Of a stretch of DNA of 35,387 bases, positions 23,481 through 29,794 are shown piece after piece. The position numbers were made by a program, and so were the translations under genes. The DNA is from DATAEK01 sp036258055 (GTDB lineage Bacteria; Acidobacteriota; Vicinamibacteria; Vicinamibacterales; 2-12-FULL-66-21): assembly GCA_036258055.1 (NCBI GenBank), contig DATAEK010000127.1, forward strand, positions 1 to 35,387, read 5' to 3'. Position 1 is the first letter of the stretch. Each line of letters starts with the position of its first letter. Below the pieces are notes generated by a model. That model worked only from the letters and a program-made list of their open reading frames with translations, did no database searches and had not been told where the DNA came from.

Positions 23481-23523
23481 ACGGACACGTCCCGAAGCGG
23501 AAGGGACAGGCGCTGACGGTGAC

Positions 23524-23529
23524 TATAAT
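23524..23529 (+). promoter_or_regulatory. Perfect -10 (TATAAT) giving a leaderless DinB transcript
   Basis: TATAAT ends 6 bases before the ATG at 23536, placing the expected transcription start on the start codon. No Shine-Dalgarno is present and the -35 region is poor. Confidence 0.55.
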
Positions 23530-23535
23530 CCCTCA

Positions 23536-24027
23536 ATGTCCGATCTGCTCCAGGAACTCTACGGCCATCAGGCCTGGGCCGATAGCGTGCTTTGGCAGGC
23601 ACTCGCGGCTCAGCCGGGAGCGCTCGACGATCGCGCGATCCGCGAGCGGCTGCACCACATCCACCTCGTGCAGCGGCTGTTTCTCTGGACGTCACGCGGC
23701 GACGAAGGAGAGCTCACACCGGCAAAGGTCGAGGACATCCCGGACATCCGCGTGATCATGGATGACGTCCGCCGGTATCACGACGAGGCCATCGCCCACG
23801 TGTCCGCGCTCTCGGTCGCGCGACGGGCGGAGCCCCTGAACATCGCGTGGTTCAAAGACGCGCCGGTGCCCTTCACCCGCGAGCAGGCCCTGATGCAGTG
23901 CGTCATGCATAGCCAGTATCACCGCGGCCAGAATGCGACGCGGCTGCGCGAGCTGGGCGGGTCACCGCCGATCACGGACTTCATTCTCTGGCTGTACAGG
24001 GATAAGCCGCCGGCGCGATGGTACTGA
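23536..24027 (+). CDS. DinB-family putative metal-dependent protein
   Basis: 163 residues from the ATG at 23536; a longer reading from 23401 runs antisense through the VWFA gene's start and is rejected. It has the DinB four-helix bundle pattern: LLQELYGHQAWADSVLWQAL, then the first metal histidine region in RLHHIHLVQRLFL, and the paired histidines near the end in QCVMHSQYHRGQNATRLRELGG. The family includes thiol transferases and many proteins of unknown substrate, usually Ni/Zn-dependent. It is divergent from the VWFA gene and has no operon partner. The short spacing from TATAAT to ATG points to a leaderless message. Confidence 0.9.
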   Translation: MSDLLQELYGHQAWADSVLWQALAAQPGALDDRAIRERLHHIHLVQRLFLWTSRGDEGELTPAKVEDIPDIRVIMDDVRRYHDEAIAHVSALSVARRAEPLNIAWFKDAPVPFTREQALMQCVMHSQYHRGQNATRLRELGGSPPITDFILWLYRDKPPARWY

Positions 24028-24109
24028 ATGGGCCGTGGGCGATGGCTGCCGTGCTGGCTGTCGGGACTCGGCGTGACCTGATGCGAATCCAAGCAGCCTG
24101 TTGTCAATA

Positions 24110-24192
24110 ACCAGCGCCGCGAGCAAGGCTTGAGCCGCAGCGAGCGCTGGCAGGCCGCGGGGGTGGGACTCCGCGGCAAACTGAATAATGCC
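24110..24192 (+). repeat. Dispersed repeat, copy 2
   Basis: Matches the minus-strand reading of 6823-6893, including AGCGAGCGCTGGCAGG, CGCGGGGGTGGG and the terminal ATGCC. It begins with CCAGCGC, which can pair with the internal GCGCTGG. It lies between convergent genes. Confidence 0.75.
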
Positions 24193-24211
24193 GACCGAGT
24201 CCCCGGATCGA

Positions 24212-25351
24212 TCACTGCGGCAATACCGGCCGCGCAAGCGCCGCATTCGTCACAAACGTCCGGTCCGTCAGCGTGTTCAGGAACGCCACGAGATCCGCCT
24301 TATCCGCGGGCGTCATCGGAAATCCCTGAAGCTTGTCGCTCTCGTAAGGCCCGCCGTGACCACCCGACGCGTAGTGAACGAGCACCGCTTCGAGTGTCGG
24401 CAGGCTGCCGTCGTGCATGTACGGAGCGGTGAGCGCGATATTGCGGAGCGTCGGCGCGCGGAAGCGGCCCATGTCAGCGGCCTTGCCTGACTTGTCGATC
24501 AGACCGCGGTCACTGGCGGGATATCCGCCGCGGCCGTCCACGTTGTAGAGACCGTTGTTGTGAAAGAGCGGCGGCGGCACCGGCGATCCCTGATACTTCA
24601 CCGGCCCGGACAGATTGAAGGACTCGTGACAGGTCGCGCACGCGAACTCCTTCGAGAAAAACAGCTTCATCCCGCGTATCGCCGCCGGCGGGATTGCGTC
24701 GCGCTGATCCCGATACAGGTAGTGGTCGAGCGGCGAGTCCCCTGACAGGAGCGTCCGTTCGAACGACGCCAGCGCCCGGACGATGTTCGCGAGGGAGACG
24801 GGCCGCGCGTCGCCGGGAAAGGCGGCCGCAAAGCGGCGAGCGTACTCCGGCTGCGCCGCAAACCGACCGACGATCTCCGCCTCCCTGCCGCCGACGCCCA
24901 GCTCGATCGGGTGCTCGTTGAACATCGGCACCGCGATCTGTCCTTCGAGCGATCGCGTGGATCCATCGGCCCATCCAAACGACACGTTGTAGGCCACGTT
25001 CGACAGCGACATCGCGCTCCGCGGGTGCGTGCTGCCCGTCGATCCGATCGCCTGCGCCCGGCCGTCCGTGAACGCCTTCGCCTGCTGATGACAGCTGGCG
25101 CACGCGTAGGTGTGATTTCCCGAAAGCCGCGTGTCGTAGAACAGCATTCGGCCGAGCGCCACTTTGGCCACGCTCATCGGGTTGTCTGCGGGAACGAGCG
25201 GTCGAGGAAGGCCGGGCGGAAGCTGCCAGACGAACGGAGGATCGGAAGGAAGCGGCGTGGCGAAGCCGTCATGGGTTCGCCACGCGAGCGACGCGATCAG
25301 AATCGCGATCGAAAAACAGAAGACGGCGATGTGTTCGCGATGTCGAAGCAT
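24212..25351 (-). CDS. MauG/cytochrome c peroxidase-family dihaem protein
   Basis: 379 residues. A signal or anchor segment (about 8-24) is followed by two haem sites: CASCH (84-88, with the family's F-T-D-G-R after it) and CATCH (238-242). Conserved family stretches include GRMLFYDTRLSGNHTYACASCH, RSAMSLSNVAYN and FRAPTLRNIALTAPYMHDGSLPTLEAVLVHY, with Met after the last as a likely ligand. Members reduce peroxide or carry out protein/sugar oxidations in the periplasm. GGGAG precedes the ATG, but an 11-bp perfect inverted repeat overlaps the start codon. It is 16 bases downstream of the TPR gene, so they are likely co-transcribed. It converges on DinB. Confidence 0.93.
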   Translation of the reverse strand: MLRHREHIAVFCFSIAILIASLAWRTHDGFATPLPSDPPFVWQLPPGLPRPLVPADNPMSVAKVALGRMLFYDTRLSGNHTYACASCHQQAKAFTDGRAQAIGSTGSTHPRSAMSLSNVAYNVSFGWADGSTRSLEGQIAVPMFNEHPIELGVGGREAEIVGRFAAQPEYARRFAAAFPGDARPVSLANIVRALASFERTLLSGDSPLDHYLYRDQRDAIPPAAIRGMKLFFSKEFACATCHESFNLSGPVKYQGSPVPPPLFHNNGLYNVDGRGGYPASDRGLIDKSGKAADMGRFRAPTLRNIALTAPYMHDGSLPTLEAVLVHYASGGHGGPYESDKLQGFPMTPADKADLVAFLNTLTDRTFVTNAALARPVLPQ

Positions 25352-25359
25352 CGCCGTCT
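25321..25359 (-). promoter_or_regulatory. Inverted repeat hiding the start codon of the dihaem peroxidase gene
   Basis: AGACGGCGATG at 25321-25331 and its exact complement CATCGCCGTCT at 25349-25359 give an 11-bp stem with a 17-base loop. In mRNA the 5' arm contains the ATG and part of the ribosome-binding region; the 3' arm is coding. This would hold the start closed unless opened, for example by translation of the upstream TPR gene. Confidence 0.6.
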
Positions 25360-25367
25360 CCCTTGGA

Positions 25368-26042
25368 TTACCAGCTCGTGCGATGCGACGTCAGCGCCAT
25401 CGGCGCCGTCAGCTGCGCCAGCTGACCACGCTCCTGGATCCACTTCTCGAACGCCGAGAGCGCGGCGGGATCGACGCCAGCCGGTTCCGTTTTGCGCTGC
25501 TCGACCCACTTCTTCATCGCGGTCATCAGCAGGTCGGCCTGCGCCGGATCGCTCCCGAACAGCGTCATGTACGCCTGCTTCGCATCGTCGATCCGGTTCA
25601 GCCCGAGGTAGGCCTCGCCGCGATACTCGAGCGCGTCGGGAAATCCCGGCTGGAGCGCGAGCGCCTTGTCGTACATCTCGAGCGCCTTGGTGTAGTCGCC
25701 TGTCTTGCGATAGGCGAAGCCCATGCCGTTGAAGGCCTGGTACATCTTTGGCGAATTGTCCGTGGCGCGCTTGAACTCTTTGAGCGCGCTCGTGTATTCC
25801 TTCTTCGCCTTGTCCAGGATCTTGTCGCGATCCTTGGCGGCCGCACTGCTCGCCTGCAGTTCGAACTTCGCGGCTTTGTCGCGGTGATCGATGCCGCTGT
25901 TATAGGCCTGAACGGCCACTTCTTCTGGCGACATCGTCGGCGTGCTCGGCGACGGCGCCCGGGATCCTGACGCGATCGTACCCGCCTGAGCAAGCGCCAC
26001 GAGCGCCGCCAGTGCAACGACCGGTTTCAACATTCGAAACAT
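25368..26042 (-). CDS. Exported TPR-repeat protein
   Basis: 224 residues from the ATG at 26042 (MFRMLKPVVALAALVALAQAG), which has GAGGAAA upstream and gives a clean signal peptide; an earlier start at 26075 is less likely. About residues 30-95 form a charged helical region, then tetratricopeptide units follow (MYQAFNGMGFAYRKTGDYTKALEMYDKALALQP and FPDALEYRGEAYLGLNRIDDAKQAYMTLF, each longer than quoted). It is a periplasmic protein-interaction scaffold candidate. It sits immediately upstream of the dihaem peroxidase gene and probably pairs with it functionally. Specific role unknown. Confidence 0.88.
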   Translation of the reverse strand: MFRMLKPVVALAALVALAQAGTIASGSRAPSPSTPTMSPEEVAVQAYNSGIDHRDKAAKFELQASSAAAKDRDKILDKAKKEYTSALKEFKRATDNSPKMYQAFNGMGFAYRKTGDYTKALEMYDKALALQPGFPDALEYRGEAYLGLNRIDDAKQAYMTLFGSDPAQADLLMTAMKKWVEQRKTEPAGVDPAALSAFEKWIQERGQLAQLTAPMALTSHRTSW

Positions 26043-26500
26043 ACTTTCCTCTCGTGAAATGACCCGGGTGTTCACACACTGGGCCCGGGCGTCGACGCGG
26101 GGACCGCGTCTACTCTAATCGACCGTCACACCAACGTCCATCCGGTGGTCACTACTGCCGGAGTAACCCGAATCCTGGCTTGTTGATTCCCCTTAGACGC
26201 CTGTCCATCGCGCAATCGCGGTAAGGATCCGGTAAGGGATTGGTCGCAAGGTCCACGACCGTTCGTCCCCAGGGACGCGTGCCGATCTGTGTCAGAGCAA
26301 GTGGTGTGCCCTGCCGTCGATCGCCGCGCAGTCTGGTCGGGCCTACCCGAAAGTCTGGCGGCCGGCAGACGTCCGGACGGTCGCGCCCAAAAACACCAGA
26401 AATTCGAGCTATCTCAGCCGGCACGGCTCGTGGAGTCCTGAACGTGTGTCTGGATTCCGCGCTCCCCAGCGCGTTTCAACTGCAGACGAGAGAGGGACCG
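26043..26500. other. 458-bp non-coding stretch between divergent transcription units
   Basis: No convincing ORF on either strand. It must hold the promoter of the TPR/peroxidase operon (minus) and of the three-gene cassette (plus). Near the TPR gene there are two CCCGGG sites flanking GTGTTCACACAC-like sequence (26063-26090) that could be an operator, and a small hairpin (GCGCT-CCCC-AGCGC) lies at 26460-26473. I see no RNA family or repeat copy here. Confidence 0.5.
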
Positions 26501-26707
26501 ATGCCGAGAGCCGAGATCCTCTGGCAGGACGGCGTGTTCAGCTGCGAGTATCGCCGGACTACTACACCCCATCTCTGCCTTTCGAAGTTCGAGGAGGCAG
26601 TGCTGCAGATCCCGATCTCGTCGACGCCCGAAGCGATCGAACGAGCCTGCGCCCTGCGACTCCTGGTGATGAACAACCTCGCGGCGAACCGATGGATCGA
26701 AGCGTAG
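26501..26707 (+). CDS. Small hypothetical protein, first gene of a three-gene cassette
   Basis: 68 residues. The start follows a good AGAGAGGG ribosome-binding site. The sequence is soluble and mixed (MPRAEILWQDGVFSCEYRR, later ALRLLVMNNLAANRW). I do not recognise a family; there is no signal peptide or metal motif beyond three scattered cysteines. The next gene's ATG lies within its last codons (16-base overlap), so the pair is probably translationally coupled. Confidence 0.6.
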   Translation: MPRAEILWQDGVFSCEYRRTTTPHLCLSKFEEAVLQIPISSTPEAIERACALRLLVMNNLAANRWIEA

Positions 26708-26919
26708 CGCACGTCGTCCGTACGGATGTCCCTCCGGACCTGTGGCGCAGCGCGATCGTCACGCTGACGTTCTCCGCCCTCATCTGGACCGGCGCGATCG
26801 AATCGCTCGTACACGCGAACGCCGACGCCCTGCGTCCGCGCCGGCTGGCGATTGTGCTGTGGGTGGGTGCGGCGCTGTGGATCGTCGCCGCATGGCGTCA
26901 GATCAGGACCAAGTCATGA
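26692..26919 (+). CDS. Small two-transmembrane-segment protein
   Basis: 75 residues with two hydrophobic helices, about 20-38 (SAIVTLTFSALIWTGAIES) and 52-68 (LAIVLWVGAALWIVAAW), joined by a basic loop. It overlaps the previous gene by 16 bases and the next by 4 (ATGA). No family is recognised. The overlaps on both sides are the main evidence that this and its neighbours are real genes. Confidence 0.6.
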   Translation: MDRSVAHVVRTDVPPDLWRSAIVTLTFSALIWTGAIESLVHANADALRPRRLAIVLWVGAALWIVAAWRQIRTKS

Positions 26920-27122
26920 GCCTCAAGAACGGGAGCCTGATCGGTCGCTTGCGACGGATGTTCGGTCCGATGTGCCCGGAGTGCGGACGACGGACGACCG
27001 AGCCCGAGACCCCCAGCTCGCCGATCTGGCAGTGCGCAACCTGCGGGCTGCGCTACGTGCCCGCGGCGTCAGGAACCCCCGTCGCGCGGAGCACGAACGT
27101 CACGCGGTTCAAGCGTCGATAG
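26916..27122 (+). CDS. Small zinc-ribbon protein
   Basis: 68 residues. Two CXXC knuckles, C20-P-E-C23 and C40-A-T-C43, are spaced 16 residues apart, as in rubredoxin-like zinc ribbons. The N-terminus (SLKNGSLIGRLRRMFG) and C-terminus (TRFKRR) are basic, suggesting nucleic-acid or ribosome contact, but this is only a guess. Its ATG overlaps the stop of the membrane protein gene. Third gene of the cassette. Confidence 0.65.
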   Translation: MSLKNGSLIGRLRRMFGPMCPECGRRTTEPETPSSPIWQCATCGLRYVPAASGTPVARSTNVTRFKRR

Positions 27123-27212
27123 AGCCTTCCCGGGGGTTCATTCCGAATCCCGAAACGAACCGCTCCCCCACTGGCCTTCGATCTGATCGCCAGAACCAGT
27201 CATCATACGCAC

Positions 27213-28466
27213 GTGACGACTTCGACGGCGCGGGCCACTCGCTCGACGCTGGGCACGACCGCGATCATGTGCGCGGCCGAGCTCCTGACGATGACCGGCT
27301 TTTCGACGTATCCGGCGCTCGTGCCGGTGCTGCAGGGTGAGTGGCGGATCGACAGCGCGTCAGCGGGCGTTGTGAGCGGCGCGTTGTTCCTCGGCTACAT
27401 GCTCGCCGTACCGGTCCTGTCCGCGCTCACAGATCGGATCCCGTCGGCGCGCGTGTACGTCGCGTCGTGCGCGCTGCTCGCCGCGGGCAGCGCCGGATTC
27501 GCCCTGATGGCAGAAGGGACCGTCAGCGGTGCGATCTGTCAGGCCGTCGTCGGCGCGGGACTCGCCGGCACCTACATGCCCGGACTCCGGCTGCTGCTCG
27601 ATGAAGCGACAGGCAGCCGCCAGCACACGGCCATCGCCGTCTACACATCGACCTTCGCGCTGGGATCGAGCGTGTCGCTCTTGATGGCCGCATCGACCCA
27701 TGCACGGTTCGGCTGGCGATCGGCGTTTCTCATCGCAGCAGTTTGGCCGATCGTCGCCGCTGCACTCATTGCCTGGAATTTCAGAGGTGCTGGTCCGCGC
27801 CGGTCCGCCGAGCCGCTGTCGTTCGGCGCTGTCTTTCGCGACGCCTCGGCCGTCGCCTACATTGCGGGGTACGCCGCCCACTGTTTCGAGCTCTTCGCGG
27901 TGCGATCGTGGCTCGCCGCATTCTTCGTGTTTGCCGGATCTGGCTCCTGGAGCGTCGCGGCCGCGGCGAGAAGCGTGGCAGCGATCAATCTGCTGGGACC
28001 AGTGGCCAGCATTGCCGGCAACGAGATCGCCGTCAAAGCCCGCGGCACCTTCGTCGTCGGCGTCATGCTGGCGTCGGCGGTGCTGAGCCTCGGGGTCGGA
28101 GCAACCGCCGGCGCGCGGCCGGCGTTGATCGCGATTGTCGCCGGCGCCTACTTCTTCGCGGTCGCGGCGGACTCCGCCGCCCTGACGACCGGGATTGTGC
28201 GCACGAGCGGCGCACCAACCGGTATCACGCTCGCCGTGTACTCGTTCTTTGGATTCGGCGCCGCGTTCGTCGGTCCGACACTGTTCGGGGTCGTCCTGGA
28301 TCTCGCGGGCGGCGCGCACCAGCCTCGTGCGTGGCTGGCCGCGTTCGCACTGCTGTCGTTCGTCAGCCTGATTGGCGCTGCGTCCATCGCGCGCGGGTTG
28401 CGAGGCAAGGAAGTGACGCCTGTCGAGGCGCAGACGCTCCCGCGCGAGTCTGGCGCGCCCGAGTAA
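27213..28466 (+). CDS. Major facilitator superfamily transporter
   Basis: 417 residues, about 12 hydrophobic helices and no signal peptide. The first half has the MFS arrangement: a first helix ending in FSTYPALVPVLQGEW, then LGYMLAVPVLSALTDRIPSARVY, which carries the loop 2-3 motif in degenerate form (D-R-x-P-x-A-R). GVVSGALFLGY and GAGLAGTYMPGLRLLLDE are typical of drug/cyanate/nitrate-type MFS members. The GTG start at 27213 has no clear ribosome-binding site; ATG at 27267 would remove 18 polar residues and is an alternative. Substrate cannot be assigned. It lies 90 bases after the small-gene cassette and could be read through from it. Confidence 0.9.
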   Translation: MTTSTARATRSTLGTTAIMCAAELLTMTGFSTYPALVPVLQGEWRIDSASAGVVSGALFLGYMLAVPVLSALTDRIPSARVYVASCALLAAGSAGFALMAEGTVSGAICQAVVGAGLAGTYMPGLRLLLDEATGSRQHTAIAVYTSTFALGSSVSLLMAASTHARFGWRSAFLIAAVWPIVAAALIAWNFRGAGPRRSAEPLSFGAVFRDASAVAYIAGYAAHCFELFAVRSWLAAFFVFAGSGSWSVAAAARSVAAINLLGPVASIAGNEIAVKARGTFVVGVMLASAVLSLGVGATAGARPALIAIVAGAYFFAVAADSAALTTGIVRTSGAPTGITLAVYSFFGFGAAFVGPTLFGVVLDLAGGAHQPRAWLAAFALLSFVSLIGAASIARGLRGKEVTPVEAQTLPRESGAPE

Positions 28467-28896
28467 CGCTATTCACGCACACTGACGCTCGTTGTCCGTC
28501 TGAAGCCGGACACTACGGATTTGCCGGCGCACGACGCGCGGCGTTCGGATCTGTCGTGTCAATTCAGCCCGCAGCCGTAGCGTCCGGCTTCAGCCGGACC
28601 GTCGTGTCGCTTCAGCCGCAGCCGTAACGTCCGGCTTCAGCCTGGCTTCAGCCGGACCGCGGCCAGCCGACCGCGGACCGCGGCATCGGGCCGCCGAACG
28701 GTGGCCCGCGCCCCTTAACCTGCCGGATCGCAAGGACCTCCGGCACTGAAGGTAGGAACGCCGGACGGCCGGGTCAAGTCAGAAATGCTGATGTCGCCAT
28801 AAACCGCAACGACGCCCGGTCGTAGAACGGCTGACCTTAACCCGAATTAATGGAATCCTCACGTCGAGTTAACATCCCCGGGCTGTACTCGAGGGC
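28467..28896. other. 430-bp intergenic region with palindromic repeats and a possible structured leader
   Basis: No convincing ORF. The first 200 bases hold several copies of a CCGGCTTCAGCCGG palindrome. From about 28690 to 28800 there are several GC-rich dyads (for example CCGGA...TCCGG at 28723-28743) ahead of the receiver gene, whose start is preceded by GAGGG. The dyads may form an mRNA leader; no known riboswitch consensus is satisfied. Confidence 0.5.
28582..28657. repeat. REP-like GTCCGGCTTCAGCCGGAC palindromes
   Basis: A perfect palindromic copy (8-bp stem) lies at 28582-28599 preceded by GCCGTAGC; a second, expanded copy lies at 28629-28657 preceded by GCCGTAAC. A reversed half-copy (CTGAAGCCGGACACTACGG) sits at 28500-28518. 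They follow the MFS stop codon and may act as a transcript end. Confidence 0.75.
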
Positions 28897-29421
28897 ATGG
28901 AAATCAAGAGTCAGCTGTTCACCCCCCTTGACGACCCGTCCTCCGCAGGTGCCGCAACTCTCGAGCTGCCCCAGGTCCCCCAGTTCCCCGTCAGCTCAGG
29001 CTTCGAGCTCCACGTCCTCCTGGTCGAACCGGCGCGCGACGAGCGGGAAATGTACGTGGAGCACCTGTGCGATCACGGCATGCGCGTCACGTGCGCGACC
29101 AGCCTCGGGCAGACGATCGAGCTTGCCCGCTCGGCTCACCCGCACGTCATCGTGATCGAACCCTGCTGGCAGCACTCGACCGATCTCGGGCTCACGATCA
29201 TCCGCGCGCTGCGGCTCGATTCGCGAACGACGTCCATCCCGATCGTGGCAGTCAGCGGTCATGCGTTCGCGCACGAGCGCGCAGCGGCGCTCGAGGCGGG
29301 ATGCGAGTGCTTCCTCGAGAAGCCGTGCGCACCTGCGAGGCTCAGCTCCGAACTCGAGCGTTTGTCGTGGCGTTACCGGCTCCAACGATCGCGGGAGCGT
29401 CGTCGCGCGTGTCAGAACTGA
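28897..29421 (+). CDS. Orphan receiver-domain protein with Glu at the phosphoacceptor site
   Basis: 174 residues. An unstructured N-terminus (1-36) precedes one CheY-like receiver domain (about 38-155) and no output domain follows. Alignment by eye places VLLVEP (E44, then Pro) at the acidic pair normally read as DD, and HVIVIEPCW (E88) at the phosphorylated Asp. The conserved Ser/Thr (S120 in IVAVSGHA) and Lys (K142 in FLEKP) are kept. This suggests a non-phosphorylatable or constitutively active-like pseudo-receiver that works by protein contacts. No histidine kinase is adjacent. GAGGG lies ahead of the ATG. Confidence 0.85.
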   Translation: MEIKSQLFTPLDDPSSAGAATLELPQVPQFPVSSGFELHVLLVEPARDEREMYVEHLCDHGMRVTCATSLGQTIELARSAHPHVIVIEPCWQHSTDLGLTIIRALRLDSRTTSIPIVAVSGHAFAHERAAALEAGCECFLEKPCAPARLSSELERLSWRYRLQRSRERRRACQN

Positions 29422-29456
29422 CGCCTGATCCGGGTCACCTGACGGCGTTCAGTGAT

Positions 29457-29789
29457 CCTTGCAGTTCTCGGTTCTCTGTTCTCGGGTTCTCGGTTCCGGG
29501 TTCTCTGTTCCTACGGGTTCTAGTGTTCGAGGGGTTCCAGAGTTGGCCGGTTGGGTGGGGTTCGGAACAGTAGCGCCGATAGTTCCAGGGTTCCCGGTTC
29601 CCTGTTCTCAGTGCTCAGTGCTCACTGCTCGGTGCTCGGTGCTCGGTGCTGCGTGCTCGGGTTCTATTCGTTCGAGCGGTTCCGCGGTTCTACAATCGAT
29701 CGAGGAGTGCCTAGAACTGTAGAACCCGAGAACCGAACTGGGAACAGAGAACAGAGAAGGTGAGAACTGGGAACCGGGAACCGGGTAGC
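29457..29789. repeat. Large short-period repeat block between convergent genes
   Basis: The left third is GGTTCTC-rich, the centre contains seven consecutive heptamers of the form GTGCTCG (29611-29659), and the right third is GAGAACC-rich, so the block is broadly palindromic. It fills the gap between the receiver gene (+) and the outer-membrane factor gene (-). No coding potential is evident. Confidence 0.85.
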
Positions 29790-29794
29790 CCCGG

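Noticed and set aside
23401..23535. Longer DinB reading from an upstream start
   Set aside because: It overlaps the start of the VWFA gene antisense and a TATAAT lies just before the internal ATG at 23536.
28686..28800. Cyclic-di-GMP riboswitch
   Set aside because: Only short pieces resemble the consensus; the first stem with GGGCAAACC and its GAAA loop is not present, so it is not listed as a riboswitch.
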